From an uncultured Muribaculaceae bacterium (GTDB lineage: Bacteria > Bacteroidota > Bacteroidia > Bacteroidales > Muribaculaceae), in contig CAJUKX010000004.1 in NCBI GenBank assembly GCA_910586975.1, positions 1-64,000 on the forward strand: DNA of 64,000 nt. The letters run 5' to 3'. The notes below the pieces were generated by a model that saw nothing but the letters and a program-made list of their open reading frames with translations, did not search any database and was not told the DNA's origin. Within the stretch, counting starts at the first letter, position 1, and every line of letters begins with the position of its first letter. Below are positions 7,752 through 17,044 of this stretch, piece after piece. A program made the position numbers and the translations under genes.

Positions 7752-9503
7752 TTAGAGTACCTGTACCGACACCTGTTCGCCGGGCAGGAATTTAATTATA
7801 TAAAGAGCCTGATTCACAGGTCCTGTGGTGCGTATGTCATCGTTGGCAACCTCTTCGTCGGCTGTAACAAACATAAATGTAGACTGCAATCCCTTGAATG
7901 CCGCGCTCTCCTCAGGTGTAAACACGCCTTTGTTGGCCTTGAGATTAGTCAGCAGATAGCGGGCCGAATCATATCCGAGCAAAGCCTGCGAAGGCACCTG
8001 CTCTATGGGCTTCACACCGTATGCTTCCGTAAAATCTGAGATAAACTTACGGGTTTCGGGCGAGTACTCGTCTTCATAGAAACGAGAGTAGATTGTTGCG
8101 CCCAACTGATGCAGTCGTTCGGCTGATTCGCCTCTGAAAGTTGTCCAGTCGGGATAACCGAAAAGACCAATCGACGAAGGATCGGCAAACTCATCCCGCA
8201 ATGTTACAAGTGCACGAGCGAATTTATTGAATTCGGCATGCGAACCTGATGAGGGTATGAATATATATTTTCCGGTGCGGTCGAGCGAAAGCAGGTCTTC
8301 GCTGCTCAGCATAGAATCGAACACAAGGTCAATAGGCTGTACCTCGGCTTCGGCAAAGCGTTCGCGCAGATAGTTGGTAAACGGCAGTTTCTCGGTCTTG
8401 CCGCTCTTTGCTATAAGGAACACCGGGGTGTAGTCTTCGTACATGTCTATCAGAGCCTGAGCCGCCTTTTCATACATCAGCATTGCAGGTATGTATGTTT
8501 TGATTGAGCGCGGGTTCTCGAGATATGTTGTATCTTGTGCCGAGAACAGATTCAGCACGTAGGCTTCACTTTCGGCTGTAGCTTCGAGTACCTGCTTCAT
8601 CGAACCGGCTTCCTTGGGCGATATTACCACATCTACGTCCTTCAGTTCATCGCCTTTCAGTATGTCCAAGGTTCTTTCAAGGGAGTTTTGCGTATCGTAG
8701 ATATGCAGGTCAACCGGGCCGGCCTGATCGCTCATTGATTTCATACCGAGCATAAAACCGCGTATAAAGTCATTCGACGCACGGGTATGCTTGTCGGGGT
8801 TGTTTTCATTCAACATCAAGGGCATCAGCACGGCTATGTTTGCCTTTTCGGCTTGCACTGTATCCTCCACGACCTCAATGATCTCGGTATTTTCATTTTC
8901 AGCTACCGATTCGGTCGCTGTGGCTACCACTTCTTCCCGGGGTTCTTCTTCAACCACAGTTTCGGGTACTTCGGCTGTATGTTCCTTGACCTGTTCAGCA
9001 GTCTTCACAGGAGCCTGAGAGCTTACATTTTCGGCCACAGCGGGTATGCTGCCGGCACCCTTCACAGGAAGCAACAGAATATCTCCGCCCTTCACACCTT
9101 TATTGGCTCCGGGATTCAACGCCACAATGTCTTCGGGAGTGATGTCAAAACGGTATGCGATGCCAAAAAGAGTCTCGCCCTTCTGCACCTTGTAGCGAAG
9201 GTTTTGCTCACCGGCCGACATGCCGCCTTTGCTTTTATCGCTTTCGGCAAATTCGCTTACAGGCAGGTATATCTTCATCCCTACCCTCACGCCGTCAGAC
9301 GCGCCGGGGTTGTTGCGCAGGATATCCTCGCGGGTAACACCCAGATCTTCAGCTATCGAGAGCAGCGATTCATTGCGTTTTACCTGATAATAATAGTAAT
9401 CCTTGCCGTTGATACGCTTTATAGGGAGATCCAGGGCTATTGTCGACGGTACTGCCGCCATTATTGAGAGACCAATAAGTATATGTCTGAGAGATAGATT
9501 CAT
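7752..9503 (-). CDS. LysM protein with a periplasmic-binding-protein-like C-terminal domain
   Basis: A 583-aa secreted protein. I place the start at 9503 (MNLSLRHILIG...) because this gives a clean signal peptide; 20 codons upstream are open but unlikely to be coding. Two LysM repeats follow (about residues 36-80 and 105-147; YQVKRNESLLSIAEDLGV and YKVQKGETLFGIAYRF), then an acidic Glu/Val/Thr-rich linker (about 160-225). The C-terminal domain of about 350 aa starts NIAVLMPLMLNEN and resembles the type-1 periplasmic binding fold seen in LpoA and amino-acid receptors. It probably binds peptidoglycan and could regulate wall synthesis or sense a ligand; that is inference. Confidence 0.8.
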   Translation of the reverse strand: MNLSLRHILIGLSIMAAVPSTIALDLPIKRINGKDYYYYQVKRNESLLSIAEDLGVTREDILRNNPGASDGVRVGMKIYLPVSEFAESDKSKGGMSAGEQNLRYKVQKGETLFGIAYRFDITPEDIVALNPGANKGVKGGDILLLPVKGAGSIPAVAENVSSQAPVKTAEQVKEHTAEVPETVVEEEPREEVVATATESVAENENTEIIEVVEDTVQAEKANIAVLMPLMLNENNPDKHTRASNDFIRGFMLGMKSMSDQAGPVDLHIYDTQNSLERTLDILKGDELKDVDVVISPKEAGSMKQVLEATAESEAYVLNLFSAQDTTYLENPRSIKTYIPAMLMYEKAAQALIDMYEDYTPVFLIAKSGKTEKLPFTNYLRERFAEAEVQPIDLVFDSMLSSEDLLSLDRTGKYIFIPSSGSHAEFNKFARALVTLRDEFADPSSIGLFGYPDWTTFRGESAERLHQLGATIYSRFYEDEYSPETRKFISDFTEAYGVKPIEQVPSQALLGYDSARYLLTNLKANKGVFTPEESAAFKGLQSTFMFVTADEEVANDDIRTTGPVNQALYIIKFLPGEQVSVQVL

Positions 9504-9524
9504 CTGAAATCTTTGTTTTTTTTG

Positions 9525-9532
9525 CAAAATTA
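9525..9532 (-). promoter_or_regulatory. -7 element of the LysM gene
   Basis: The minus strand reads TAATTTTG 22 nt before the proposed ATG at 9503. This supports that start and excludes the upstream in-frame codons from the mRNA leader. Confidence 0.6.
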
Positions 9533-9597
9533 CTAAAATTTTCAATATTTCGTGCATTTGCATGTATCAAAATAAGCCATCCCCTATAACAAAGCGA

Positions 9598-9656
9598 CTG
9601 TCGTGCAGCCGATGTAGATACGGAGGTGTATCTCTCAAACATCGGCTGCACGACAG
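9598..9656 (-). terminator. Terminator downstream of nhaA
   Basis: An 18-bp perfect inverted repeat (9598-9615 with 9639-9656) with a smaller hairpin (AGATAC/GTATCT) in its loop, 16 nt beyond the nhaA stop. No long U-tract follows, so it may be an mRNA-stabilising hairpin rather than a classical intrinsic terminator. Confidence 0.65.
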
Positions 9657-9671
9657 TAACTGTGTCAAAGG

Positions 9672-11105
9672 TCAGTTTTCTTCTACGTCAGGAGCTGCGG
9701 TCTTGGGCAGTGTGAAGTGCAACCACACGAAGCCGATTATTCCTGAAATAAGAGAACCGAGCACAATGCCGAGCTTGGCATGGTCGAGCAAATCGCGCAG
9801 ATGTTCGCCGGCTCCGCCAAACGACAGTGTAGCTATGAAAAGCGAAACGGTGAAACCGATACCTCCGAGCATTGCTACTGATGCCATCATGTGCCAGTTG
9901 GAATGTGCAGGCATTGGCGCGAGTTTCAGTTTTACAGTAATCCACGAGAATGTGAATATACCTACAAACTTACCGATTATGAGGCCGCACATGATAGCCA
10001 GCGATATTCCTTCAAATGCCGACATAGGATTGGTATCGAGCAAGAAGATACCGGCGTTGGCAAATGCAAACAGAGGGATGATGAAATAGTTAACGAACGG
10101 GTGCAGTGTATCTTCAAGCTCCTGCAAGGGTGAAATCACCTTATCCGAAGCCGACTCCACCTGCTTGAGCCAGTTCATCTGGTCATTCGACAGTATGGTG
10201 CGCTTGTTCATGCCGGTTTCGTCGCTTTCGTTCTGGAAGTGACTCATGGCTTTCTTGATTTTCTTTATATACTTGCGCGGATCATACTGGGGCTGTGCCG
10301 GTACAGTGAAGGCTACAAGCACACCGGCGATGGTGGGATGTATGCCCGAATTAAGGAACAGGAACCATACCACAGCTCCTATCAGGAAGTAGAATGAGGT
10401 TCTTTGCACTTTCATTACCGTTCCGCCTATCACGAGCACCAGCAGCAATACTGCGGCAATGAGCAGATACGACAGCTCGATGTGTGTGGAATAAAACGCG
10501 GCTATAACTATGATACCGCCTATATCGTCTACCACGGCAAGAGTGGTAAGGAATATCTTGAGCGAGACGGGCACACGTTTACCGAGCATGGCCAGCACAC
10601 CCAGCGAGAAGGCTATATCGGTAGCCATCGGTATGGCTGCACCGCCCACGTAGTCGGTGCCGCGCGCAAACAGGTAGAATATAAGAACAGGCATCACCAT
10701 ACCGCCTACCGCTCCTACTATAGGCAGAAGCGCCTGACGGAACGAGGCCAATTCTCCCACAAGTATTTCGCGCTTGATCTCAAGTCCGATCGAGAAGAAG
10801 AATATGGCCATCAGGGCATCGTTGATGAATGCAAGCAGATTCATAGGTTCACCCGAGTGGCTGAATACGTTGAAATCGCCTATCTGCAGACGCACAGGCA
10901 GGTTCCAGAACTCAAAATAATATGAGTTTATCGACGAAATATTGGCTATGACCATAGCCAGCACCGTAGCGGCAATCAATATATTACCACCGCTGGCGTG
11001 CCGGCGCAATGCCTGGCGGGCTGCATAAAAGATGTTGGGAAATCCGGCTCCCGAATCTCCCCCGCCCGGGGTTATTTCCGGGCGGTAGGAATCTTCTTTC
11101 CTCAT
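9672..11105 (-). CDS. nhaA: Na+/H+ antiporter NhaA
   Basis: A 477-aa antiporter exporting Na+ in exchange for H+. About 11-12 TM segments can be traced. The paired Asp motif lies in LAVVDDIGGIIVIAAFY, and further landmarks are FFFSIGLEIKREILVGEL and a GAVGGMVMP loop. A soluble insertion (about residues 270-325, KYIKKIKKAMSHFQNES...) lengthens it relative to the 388-aa E. coli protein; this is usual for Bacteroidetes NhaA. It is monocistronic, with a hairpin downstream and lepA ending 88 nt upstream. Confidence 0.96.
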   Translation of the reverse strand: MRKEDSYRPEITPGGGDSGAGFPNIFYAARQALRRHASGGNILIAATVLAMVIANISSINSYYFEFWNLPVRLQIGDFNVFSHSGEPMNLLAFINDALMAIFFFSIGLEIKREILVGELASFRQALLPIVGAVGGMVMPVLIFYLFARGTDYVGGAAIPMATDIAFSLGVLAMLGKRVPVSLKIFLTTLAVVDDIGGIIVIAAFYSTHIELSYLLIAAVLLLVLVIGGTVMKVQRTSFYFLIGAVVWFLFLNSGIHPTIAGVLVAFTVPAQPQYDPRKYIKKIKKAMSHFQNESDETGMNKRTILSNDQMNWLKQVESASDKVISPLQELEDTLHPFVNYFIIPLFAFANAGIFLLDTNPMSAFEGISLAIMCGLIIGKFVGIFTFSWITVKLKLAPMPAHSNWHMMASVAMLGGIGFTVSLFIATLSFGGAGEHLRDLLDHAKLGIVLGSLISGIIGFVWLHFTLPKTAAPDVEEN

Positions 11106-11192
11106 AAATAAATCTTTTTGAACGTTGTACTATTGGAACAAATAAATACAAAAAATAGTTTGGGAGACTTACTCCCAAACTATAATAAAGTC

Positions 11193-12983
11193 TTAATCAA
11201 GCTTAAGGACTGCAAGGAATGCCTTCTGCGGCACTTCTACCGAACCTATCTGCTTCATACGTTTTTTACCTTTTTTCTGCTTCTCGAGCAGCTTGCGCTT
11301 ACGCGAGATATCACCGCCGTAGCACTTGGCCGTAACGTCCTTACGTACAGCCTTGATGGTTTCGCGGGCTATGATTTTGGCTCCGATCGCTGCTTGAATG
11401 GCTATGTCAAATTGCTGGCGCGGTATGAGTTCCTTCAGTTTCTCGCACATGCGGCGGCCGAATGTCACGGCATTGTCAACATGAGTGAGTGTTGACAAGG
11501 CATCTACACTCTCGCCGTTGAGCAGGATATCGAGCTTCACAAGCTTCGACTCGCGGAATCCGTGGATATGATAGTCAAACGAGGCATATCCTTTTGATAT
11601 ACTCTTCAGTTTGTCATAAAAGTCTATCACAATCTCGCCAAGAGGCATATCGAAAGTAAGCTCCATGCGATGGCCGCCCGAGATGTATTCCTGCCTTACA
11701 AGTTCACCTCGCTTGCCCAGGCACAGAGTCATGATTGGACCGATAAATTCGGGCGTGGTGATGACGCTGGCGCGGATATACGGTTCTTCAATATGGTCGA
11801 TGAGTGTGATGTCAGGCAATCCCGACGGATTATGCACCTCGGTCACATTACCTTTCTTGTCGAATACACGGTAAGAAACGTTAGGCACGGTGGTAATCAC
11901 ATCCATGTCGAATTCTCGGCCGAGTCGCTCCTGAATGATTTCCATGTGGAGCAGTCCGAGGAATCCGCATCTGAAACCGAAGCCCAGAGCCGCCGACGAT
12001 TCAGGCGAGAATGTTAGCGATGCATCGTTGAGCTGAAGCTTTTCAAGCGATGTGCGCAGATTTTCAAAATCCTCGGTTTCAATTGGGTATACACCGGCAA
12101 ACACCATAGGTTTAACCTCCTGGAAGCCCTTGATAGCCTCGTCGCACGGACGGTCGACATGAGTGATGGTATCGCCCACCTTAACTTCGCGTGAATTCTT
12201 GATACCCGAAATGATATAACCTACATTTCCGGCCGACAGCTCCTTGCGCGGCGAGAGGTCGAGTTTCAGCACTCCTATTTCATCGGCATGATACTCCTTG
12301 CCGGTGGCTACGAATTTTACGAAATCATCGGTACGGATAGTGCCGTTCTCAATCTTGAAATATGCGATGATTCCGCGGAAAGGATTAAACACCGAGTCGA
12401 AAATCAAAGCCTGTAACGGAGCCGACGGATCGCCCTTGGGCGAGGGTATGCGTTCTACTATCGCACGCAATATTTCAGGAATACCCAATCCTGTCTTTCC
12501 GCTGGCTTGGATAATATCTTCGTGGTCACAACCCAGAAGTTCTACAATCTGGTCGGCAACCTCCTCGGGATTGGCCGACTCGAGGTCACACTTATTGAGC
12601 ACCGGTATGATTTCCAGGTCGTTTTCAATTGCCATGTAGAGGTTTGAAATAGTCTGGGCCTGAATACCTTGGGTAGCGTCAACGATAAGCAGAGCGCCCT
12701 CACATGCGGCAATCGAGCGCGAAACTTCGTACGAGAAGTCCACGTGTCCCGGAGTGTCAATAAGGTTGAGAGTGTACTTTTCGCCATCAAGCATGTATTC
12801 CATCTGTATGGCGTGGCTCTTGATGGTGATGCCTCGTTCGCGCTCAAGATCCATATCATCAAGCACCTGAGCCTCCATATCCTTACCTGTCACCGTATTG
12901 GTGAATTCAAGGAGACGGTCGGCCAATGTCGACTTACCATGGTCAATATGAGCTATGATACAAAAGTTGCGAATATTCTTCAT
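11193..12983 (-). CDS. lepA: Elongation factor 4 (LepA)
   Basis: A 596-aa ribosomal GTPase that acts on stalled or initiating ribosomes. The ATG at 12983 (MKNIRNFCIIAHIDHGKST) is preferred to an in-frame TTG one codon upstream. The G1 loop AHIDHGKST, G2 RERGITI, G3 DTPGHVDF with its catalytic His, and G4 NKCD are all intact. The LepA-specific C-terminal domain (about residues 480-596, ending VPQKAFLAVLKLD) is present, which separates it from EF-G. It has its own full promoter overlapping the end of the upstream gene. Confidence 0.97.
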   Translation of the reverse strand: MKNIRNFCIIAHIDHGKSTLADRLLEFTNTVTGKDMEAQVLDDMDLERERGITIKSHAIQMEYMLDGEKYTLNLIDTPGHVDFSYEVSRSIAACEGALLIVDATQGIQAQTISNLYMAIENDLEIIPVLNKCDLESANPEEVADQIVELLGCDHEDIIQASGKTGLGIPEILRAIVERIPSPKGDPSAPLQALIFDSVFNPFRGIIAYFKIENGTIRTDDFVKFVATGKEYHADEIGVLKLDLSPRKELSAGNVGYIISGIKNSREVKVGDTITHVDRPCDEAIKGFQEVKPMVFAGVYPIETEDFENLRTSLEKLQLNDASLTFSPESSAALGFGFRCGFLGLLHMEIIQERLGREFDMDVITTVPNVSYRVFDKKGNVTEVHNPSGLPDITLIDHIEEPYIRASVITTPEFIGPIMTLCLGKRGELVRQEYISGGHRMELTFDMPLGEIVIDFYDKLKSISKGYASFDYHIHGFRESKLVKLDILLNGESVDALSTLTHVDNAVTFGRRMCEKLKELIPRQQFDIAIQAAIGAKIIARETIKAVRKDVTAKCYGGDISRKRKLLEKQKKGKKRMKQIGSVEVPQKAFLAVLKLD

Positions 12984-13002
12984 CAATTTTTCAAATAATG
13001 TG

Positions 13003-13034
13003 CAAAGTTACGCATTTTTGGCGAAAAGGACAAA
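13003..13034 (-). promoter_or_regulatory. lepA promoter at the end of the upstream gene
   Basis: On the minus strand: TTTG (13031-13034), a 20-nt spacer and TAACTTTG (13003-13010), 20 nt before the lepA ATG. The -33 box directly abuts the stop codon of the AlkD-like gene (13035-13037). Confidence 0.75.
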
Positions 13035-13634
13035 TCACATTACGCCGTCGGGATTAAGCAGGAACGATGCTTCTTCCTTGAGCATGGATGCGAGTGTCGA
13101 AATGGCATCGGGCCTTGCCAGTTCTGCCTCGGCTGCCTCAAGCGCATCATTCAACACGGTTGTGCCTTTCAGTTTATCCGGTCCGAGCGACGAAAGCATA
13201 GACATGTACAGTCTCATGCCGGTATACCGGGCCATGCGCGACACTTCGCAGGCTACCAGCTCCTTGGCCAATTCAGGTGCGAATGGTGCGTCGCGCAGCA
13301 GTTTGAAGCACAATATATCGGCATCTTCATGCCACATCACCGAATAGCAGAGCTTGCGGGCCTTGTCGAGTGTAAGTTTTTCCTTGGGATAAAGCATTGG
13401 CGCCAGCAAGGCGCTCTCGCGCAGTGCGGTATCGGCCCACAGCGCCTCGGCCAATTCCTCCGACGGACCGTATTTGGCCGCTATCTCATTGAGTTGAGGC
13501 AAATTTACGCCAAATACTATGCGGTGAGGGCAGCCGGCCTTACGCAGTGAATCGGCCACTACGCCGTTGCGCATCGCAAACAGCGATCGCTTCACCTGCT
13601 GCATTATATTAAAGTCGTTTGCACCGTTTTCCAT
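13035..13634 (-). CDS. AlkD-like HEAT-repeat DNA alkylation repair family protein
   Basis: A 199-aa all-helical protein resembling the AlkD/AlkC DNA alkylation repair family of HEAT-like repeats, for example ALWADTALRESALLAPMLYP and ARKLCYSVMWHEDADILCFKLL. It is shorter than typical AlkD (about 230 aa), and the catalytic Asp/Trp set cannot be confirmed by eye, so glycosylase activity is uncertain. Its ATG overlaps the surE stop by one base (TAATG), implying translational coupling. It could instead be a HEAT-repeat scaffold. Confidence 0.7.
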   Translation of the reverse strand: MENGANDFNIMQQVKRSLFAMRNGVVADSLRKAGCPHRIVFGVNLPQLNEIAAKYGPSEELAEALWADTALRESALLAPMLYPKEKLTLDKARKLCYSVMWHEDADILCFKLLRDAPFAPELAKELVACEVSRMARYTGMRLYMSMLSSLGPDKLKGTTVLNDALEAAEAELARPDAISTLASMLKEEASFLLNPDGVM

Positions 13635-14404
13635 TACTTATCAAAACGTTTTGCAAGGAAGTCAATAGGCTGCGCAGCCGTCATATCGCATGCCACAGGC
13701 ACTACCGAAATATATTCCTGTGAGAGCCAGTATTCATCAGTATCCGTGGCATTTGGTTCTGAGTTTACAAATCGGCCGGTAAGCCAGTAAAACGGATTTC
13801 CCGAAGGATCAGAATATTTTTCATATTCATCAGTCCAATAGCCTTTTGCGGCACGGCACACACGTATGCCCTTAGGCTCTACTCTTGCAGGAATATTAAC
13901 ATTAAGACATACACCCTCGGGCAGACCGTCCTTGATAAGCTTCTTCACCATTTCGCTGATGAACGGCATTCCCATCGTGAAGTCGGCCTGCCATGAATGA
14001 TGCAGGAGCGAAAAGCCGCACGAAGCTATTCCCTCGGTACATCCCTCGAGTACTGCGCCCATAGTGCCGCTGTAAACTACATTGCAGCCCGAATTGGAGC
14101 CGTGATTTATGCCGGCAAGCACCAGATCGGGTTTCCGTGGAACAATTGCGTGCATTGCTATCTTTACACAGTCGACCGGAGTACCGGTCACCGCAAACAT
14201 GCGTGCGTTGCCGTAGTCGGGCAATGCCTTGATGCGCAACGGCGCACCTACAGTTATTGCCGACGACTGGCCCGAATGTGGCTCAGCGGGAGCAACTGCT
14301 ATTATATCAACATTTTGAGGCATGCAATCAATCAACCTCAGCAGACCCGGAGCTTGCACCGAATCATCGTTTGTTATCAGTATCAACGGACGTGTTTCTA
14401 TCAT
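13634..14404 (-). CDS. surE: 5'/3'-nucleotidase SurE
   Basis: A 256-aa SurE phosphatase that removes phosphate from nucleoside monophosphates, probably in stationary phase or stress. The metal-binding motif ITNDDSVQAPGL is at residues 10-21, followed by AVAPAEPHSGQSSA and the GINHGSNSG loop that completes the active site. The length matches the family. It is divergent from parA with promoters between them; this surE/parA arrangement recurs in Bacteroidales. Confidence 0.96.
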   Translation of the reverse strand: MIETRPLILITNDDSVQAPGLLRLIDCMPQNVDIIAVAPAEPHSGQSSAITVGAPLRIKALPDYGNARMFAVTGTPVDCVKIAMHAIVPRKPDLVLAGINHGSNSGCNVVYSGTMGAVLEGCTEGIASCGFSLLHHSWQADFTMGMPFISEMVKKLIKDGLPEGVCLNVNIPARVEPKGIRVCRAAKGYWTDEYEKYSDPSGNPFYWLTGRFVNSEPNATDTDEYWLSQEYISVVPVACDMTAAQPIDFLAKRFDK

Positions 14405-14427
14405 AATTCTTTGTGTTTATCTTGCCA

Positions 14428-14435
14428 CAAAGTTA
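14428..14435 (-). promoter_or_regulatory. -7 element of surE
   Basis: The minus strand reads TAACTTTG 24 nt before the surE ATG, in the 156-bp surE/parA intergenic region. On the plus strand TTACTTTG at 14520-14527 (one mismatch to the consensus) is the likely parA -7 box. Confidence 0.6.
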
Positions 14436-14560
14436 GCAAGAATTTTGGAGTTATCTACATTTTTCTTATTTTCTTATTAATTCGTGGAACAAAAGTTTCA
14501 ATATCTCGCTAATTTTTCGTTACTTTGCAGATAAATCTCTTCATTACGACTCATTAAACA

Positions 14561-15337
14561 ATGGGAAAAATCATAGCGATAGCAAATCAAAAAGGCGGAG
14601 TAGGAAAAACCACTACTACGATAAATCTTGCCGCATCCCTGGCCAAAGAAGGTAAAAAAGTACTGATAATCGACGCCGACCCTCAGGCTAACGCCACCTC
14701 GGGCTACGGCATCGACCCGCGCTCCATGTCTTCTTCAATCTACGAATGTCTTGTCGACGGATATCCTCTCGACGGCTCTCAGGTTAATACTTGTATCGAA
14801 GGCCTGCAGCTTATCGGTTCGCGTATCGACCTTGCCGGTGCGGAACTCGAACTGGTCAACAAGCCTCAGCGCGAGCGTGTGCTGGCCAATCTCCTCGAGC
14901 CTATAAAAGACAAGTACGACTATATCCTGATTGATTGCTCACCGTCGCTGGGCCTTATCACAGTAAATGCCCTCACGGCAGCCAATTCGGTAATCATTCC
15001 GGTGCAGGCCGAGTATTTTGCCCTCGAAGGCATCACCAAGCTGCTCAATACAATCCGCATTATCAAAGGTCGTCTTAATACCTCTCTCGAAATTGAGGGC
15101 TTCCTGCTCACCATGTACGATGCCCGCCTGCGACTGGCTAATCAGATTTACGAAGAATTGAAAGGCCACTTCGGCGACATGGTTTTCGACACCGTGATTC
15201 CCCGCAACATACGCCTGAGCGAGGCGCCGAGCCACGGATTGCCCGTGATTCTCTACGATTCAGAATCACGTGGTGCCACCTCACACGTATTGCTTGCAAA
15301 AGAAATCATCACAAAACACAAGAAAGCCACGCATTGA
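14561..15337 (+). CDS. parA: Chromosome-partitioning ATPase ParA (Soj)
   Basis: A 258-aa deviant Walker ATPase. The N-terminus MGKIIAIANQKGGVGKTT contains the signature KGGVGKT loop, and IDADPQANAT and YILIDCSPSLG are the A' and B motifs. With ParB bound at parS near the origin it drives origin segregation. No N-terminal HTH is present, as expected for chromosomal (type Ib-like) ParA. It leads a plus-strand cluster, with parB 40 nt downstream. Confidence 0.96.
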   Translation: MGKIIAIANQKGGVGKTTTTINLAASLAKEGKKVLIIDADPQANATSGYGIDPRSMSSSIYECLVDGYPLDGSQVNTCIEGLQLIGSRIDLAGAELELVNKPQRERVLANLLEPIKDKYDYILIDCSPSLGLITVNALTAANSVIIPVQAEYFALEGITKLLNTIRIIKGRLNTSLEIEGFLLTMYDARLRLANQIYEELKGHFGDMVFDTVIPRNIRLSEAPSHGLPVILYDSESRGATSHVLLAKEIITKHKKATH

Positions 15338-15377
15338 TGCTTTTCTCTCCTTCAACGTTCTATAAATTATTCCAATC

Positions 15378-16268
15378 ATGTCTTTAAAACGTAATGCCTT
15401 AGGACGCGGCTTAGACTCGCTTATTTCGATGGACGATGTACCGGCATCCGGATCTTCGGCTATCAACGACATACCTCTCGACCGTATTGCTGTCAATCCC
15501 GACCAGCCCCGTCGGTCATTCGACGAGGAAGCCCTCGAAGAACTTGCCGGCTCTATACGCGAGCTTGGCATTATACAGCCTTTATCACTCCGCAAAACCG
15601 GAGCCGACTCGTATCAGATCATAGCCGGTGAACGCCGATACCGCGCAGCACGTATTGCCGGGCTGCAATCAGTACCCGCATACATACGCACGGCCAGCGA
15701 CTCTGAGCTTACCGAGATGGCTCTGATTGAAAACATACAGCGCGAGGATCTCAATGCAATTGAAATTGCCCTTACATTCCGCAAACTCATAGACCAATAC
15801 AACCTCACACAGGAACGCCTGAGCGAACGTATAGGCAAAAAACGTGCCACTGTAGCCAACTTCCTGCGTCTGCTCAAGCTGCCGGCTGAAGTTCAGCTCG
15901 GCCTGCGCGACAAACGCCTCGACATGGGCCACGCACGTGCCCTGCTCACCATTCCCGACCCAGCCCTGCAGCTGAAACTATACAACGAGATTTTGAAGAA
16001 CGACCTGTCGGTGCGCAAAGTCGAAGAACTTGCAAAGGCATATCAGAAAGGCGAGATTCCAAAAGTGCCCGAAGCACCCAAGAATACAAGCCGATATACA
16101 TCCGGCGACTTCGACATCTTGAAGAAGCATCTTTCTTCTACATTCAACACCTCGGTAGGTTTCAAATGCGACAATACCGGCAAGGGCATGATTACTTTTT
16201 CTTTCAAAGGCGATGAAGAGCTCGAACGCCTCATCGCTCTCTTTGACACCTTAAAGTCACAACAGTGA
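15378..16268 (+). CDS. parB: Chromosome-partitioning protein ParB
   Basis: A 296-aa ParB/Spo0J. The N-terminal ParB domain contains the GERRYRAAR CTP-binding box (about residues 80-88), preceded by IPLDRIAVNPDQPRR. The central HTH has LSERIGKKRATVANFLRLLKLP, and a short C-terminal dimerisation domain follows. It binds parS and slides as a CTP-dependent clamp. No good parS palindrome was found in this window. Its TGA overlaps the GTG start of the next gene. Confidence 0.96.
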   Translation: MSLKRNALGRGLDSLISMDDVPASGSSAINDIPLDRIAVNPDQPRRSFDEEALEELAGSIRELGIIQPLSLRKTGADSYQIIAGERRYRAARIAGLQSVPAYIRTASDSELTEMALIENIQREDLNAIEIALTFRKLIDQYNLTQERLSERIGKKRATVANFLRLLKLPAEVQLGLRDKRLDMGHARALLTIPDPALQLKLYNEILKNDLSVRKVEELAKAYQKGEIPKVPEAPKNTSRYTSGDFDILKKHLSSTFNTSVGFKCDNTGKGMITFSFKGDEELERLIALFDTLKSQQ

Positions 16269-17011
16269 GTAAAAGCAGATTAATCATACAAATCATTCTC
16301 TCGCTTGTCTTGCTCTTGTGTTCGGCCACCGCGGCCTTCGCACAGAACGAGCGCAAACCCGTCAAGCGCAACCATCGCTCGCCGTCGACCACCGTTTTGC
16401 AGGGAGACTCAATCGAAAACGCGCGCAACGACTCAATACTCGCTGCCGAATCCGATTCGATTCTCGCCCCGGTGAAAGCGCCGAGCGAATACGACGTATG
16501 GGAAGAGAGAGAGATTGTATTCAGCCCCGATCCCAATCGGGCCGTATGGATGTCGGCCCTATTCCCGGGGCTGGGTCAGGTGTACAACCGCCGATACTGG
16601 AAACTGCCCATCGTGGTGGGTGCATACATGGGGCTGGGATATGCCACCTCATGGAACAACAACATGCTGTCGGAGTACACCAAAGCCTACCGCGACATAA
16701 TGGACAATGACCCGTCGACTAATTCCTACATGAACTTTTTCCCTCCCACCACCAACGAAGCCGACCTCGACAAGACCTGGCTCACCAACTTGCTGCAGAG
16801 CAGGAAAAACTATTTCCGGCGCAACCGCGACCTATGTATAATAGGTATGGTAGGCGTGTATCTGATAGCTATGGTAGACGCATACGTCGACGCCTCTCTC
16901 ACCCACTTCGACATAACGCCCGATCTTTCGATGGACCTCACCCCGCAGCTCATCATCGACTCGCGTGGTCAGAAACCCGGCATCGGCCTGGCGTGGGCCT
17001 TGAATTTTTAA
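16265..17011 (+). CDS. DUF5683 membrane protein
   Basis: A 248-aa protein starting at a GTG that overlaps the parB stop (GTGA). It has a signal peptide or TM segment (about residues 5-25), a Ser/Asp-rich linker, and the DUF5683 core VWMSALFPGLGQVYNRRYWKLP (about 97-118) with adjacent TM helices. Function is unknown, but the fixed position between parB and mltD in many Bacteroidetes suggests a cell-envelope role tied to this cluster. Confidence 0.85.
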   Translation: MSKSRLIIQIILSLVLLLCSATAAFAQNERKPVKRNHRSPSTTVLQGDSIENARNDSILAAESDSILAPVKAPSEYDVWEEREIVFSPDPNRAVWMSALFPGLGQVYNRRYWKLPIVVGAYMGLGYATSWNNNMLSEYTKAYRDIMDNDPSTNSYMNFFPPTTNEADLDKTWLTNLLQSRKNYFRRNRDLCIIGMVGVYLIAMVDAYVDASLTHFDITPDLSMDLTPQLIIDSRGQKPGIGLAWALNF

Positions 17012-17044
17012 ATCTGATAAAACCACTCCCCATCACTCCGTAAA

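Noticed and set aside
14481..14492. TTCGTGGAACAA looks like half of a parS site near parA
   Set aside because: The complementary half (TGTTNCAC) is absent, so the palindrome is not formed.
16318..16710. 130-aa alternative frame inside DUF5683
   Set aside because: Shadow of a real gene; Arg/Pro-rich and lacking family similarity.
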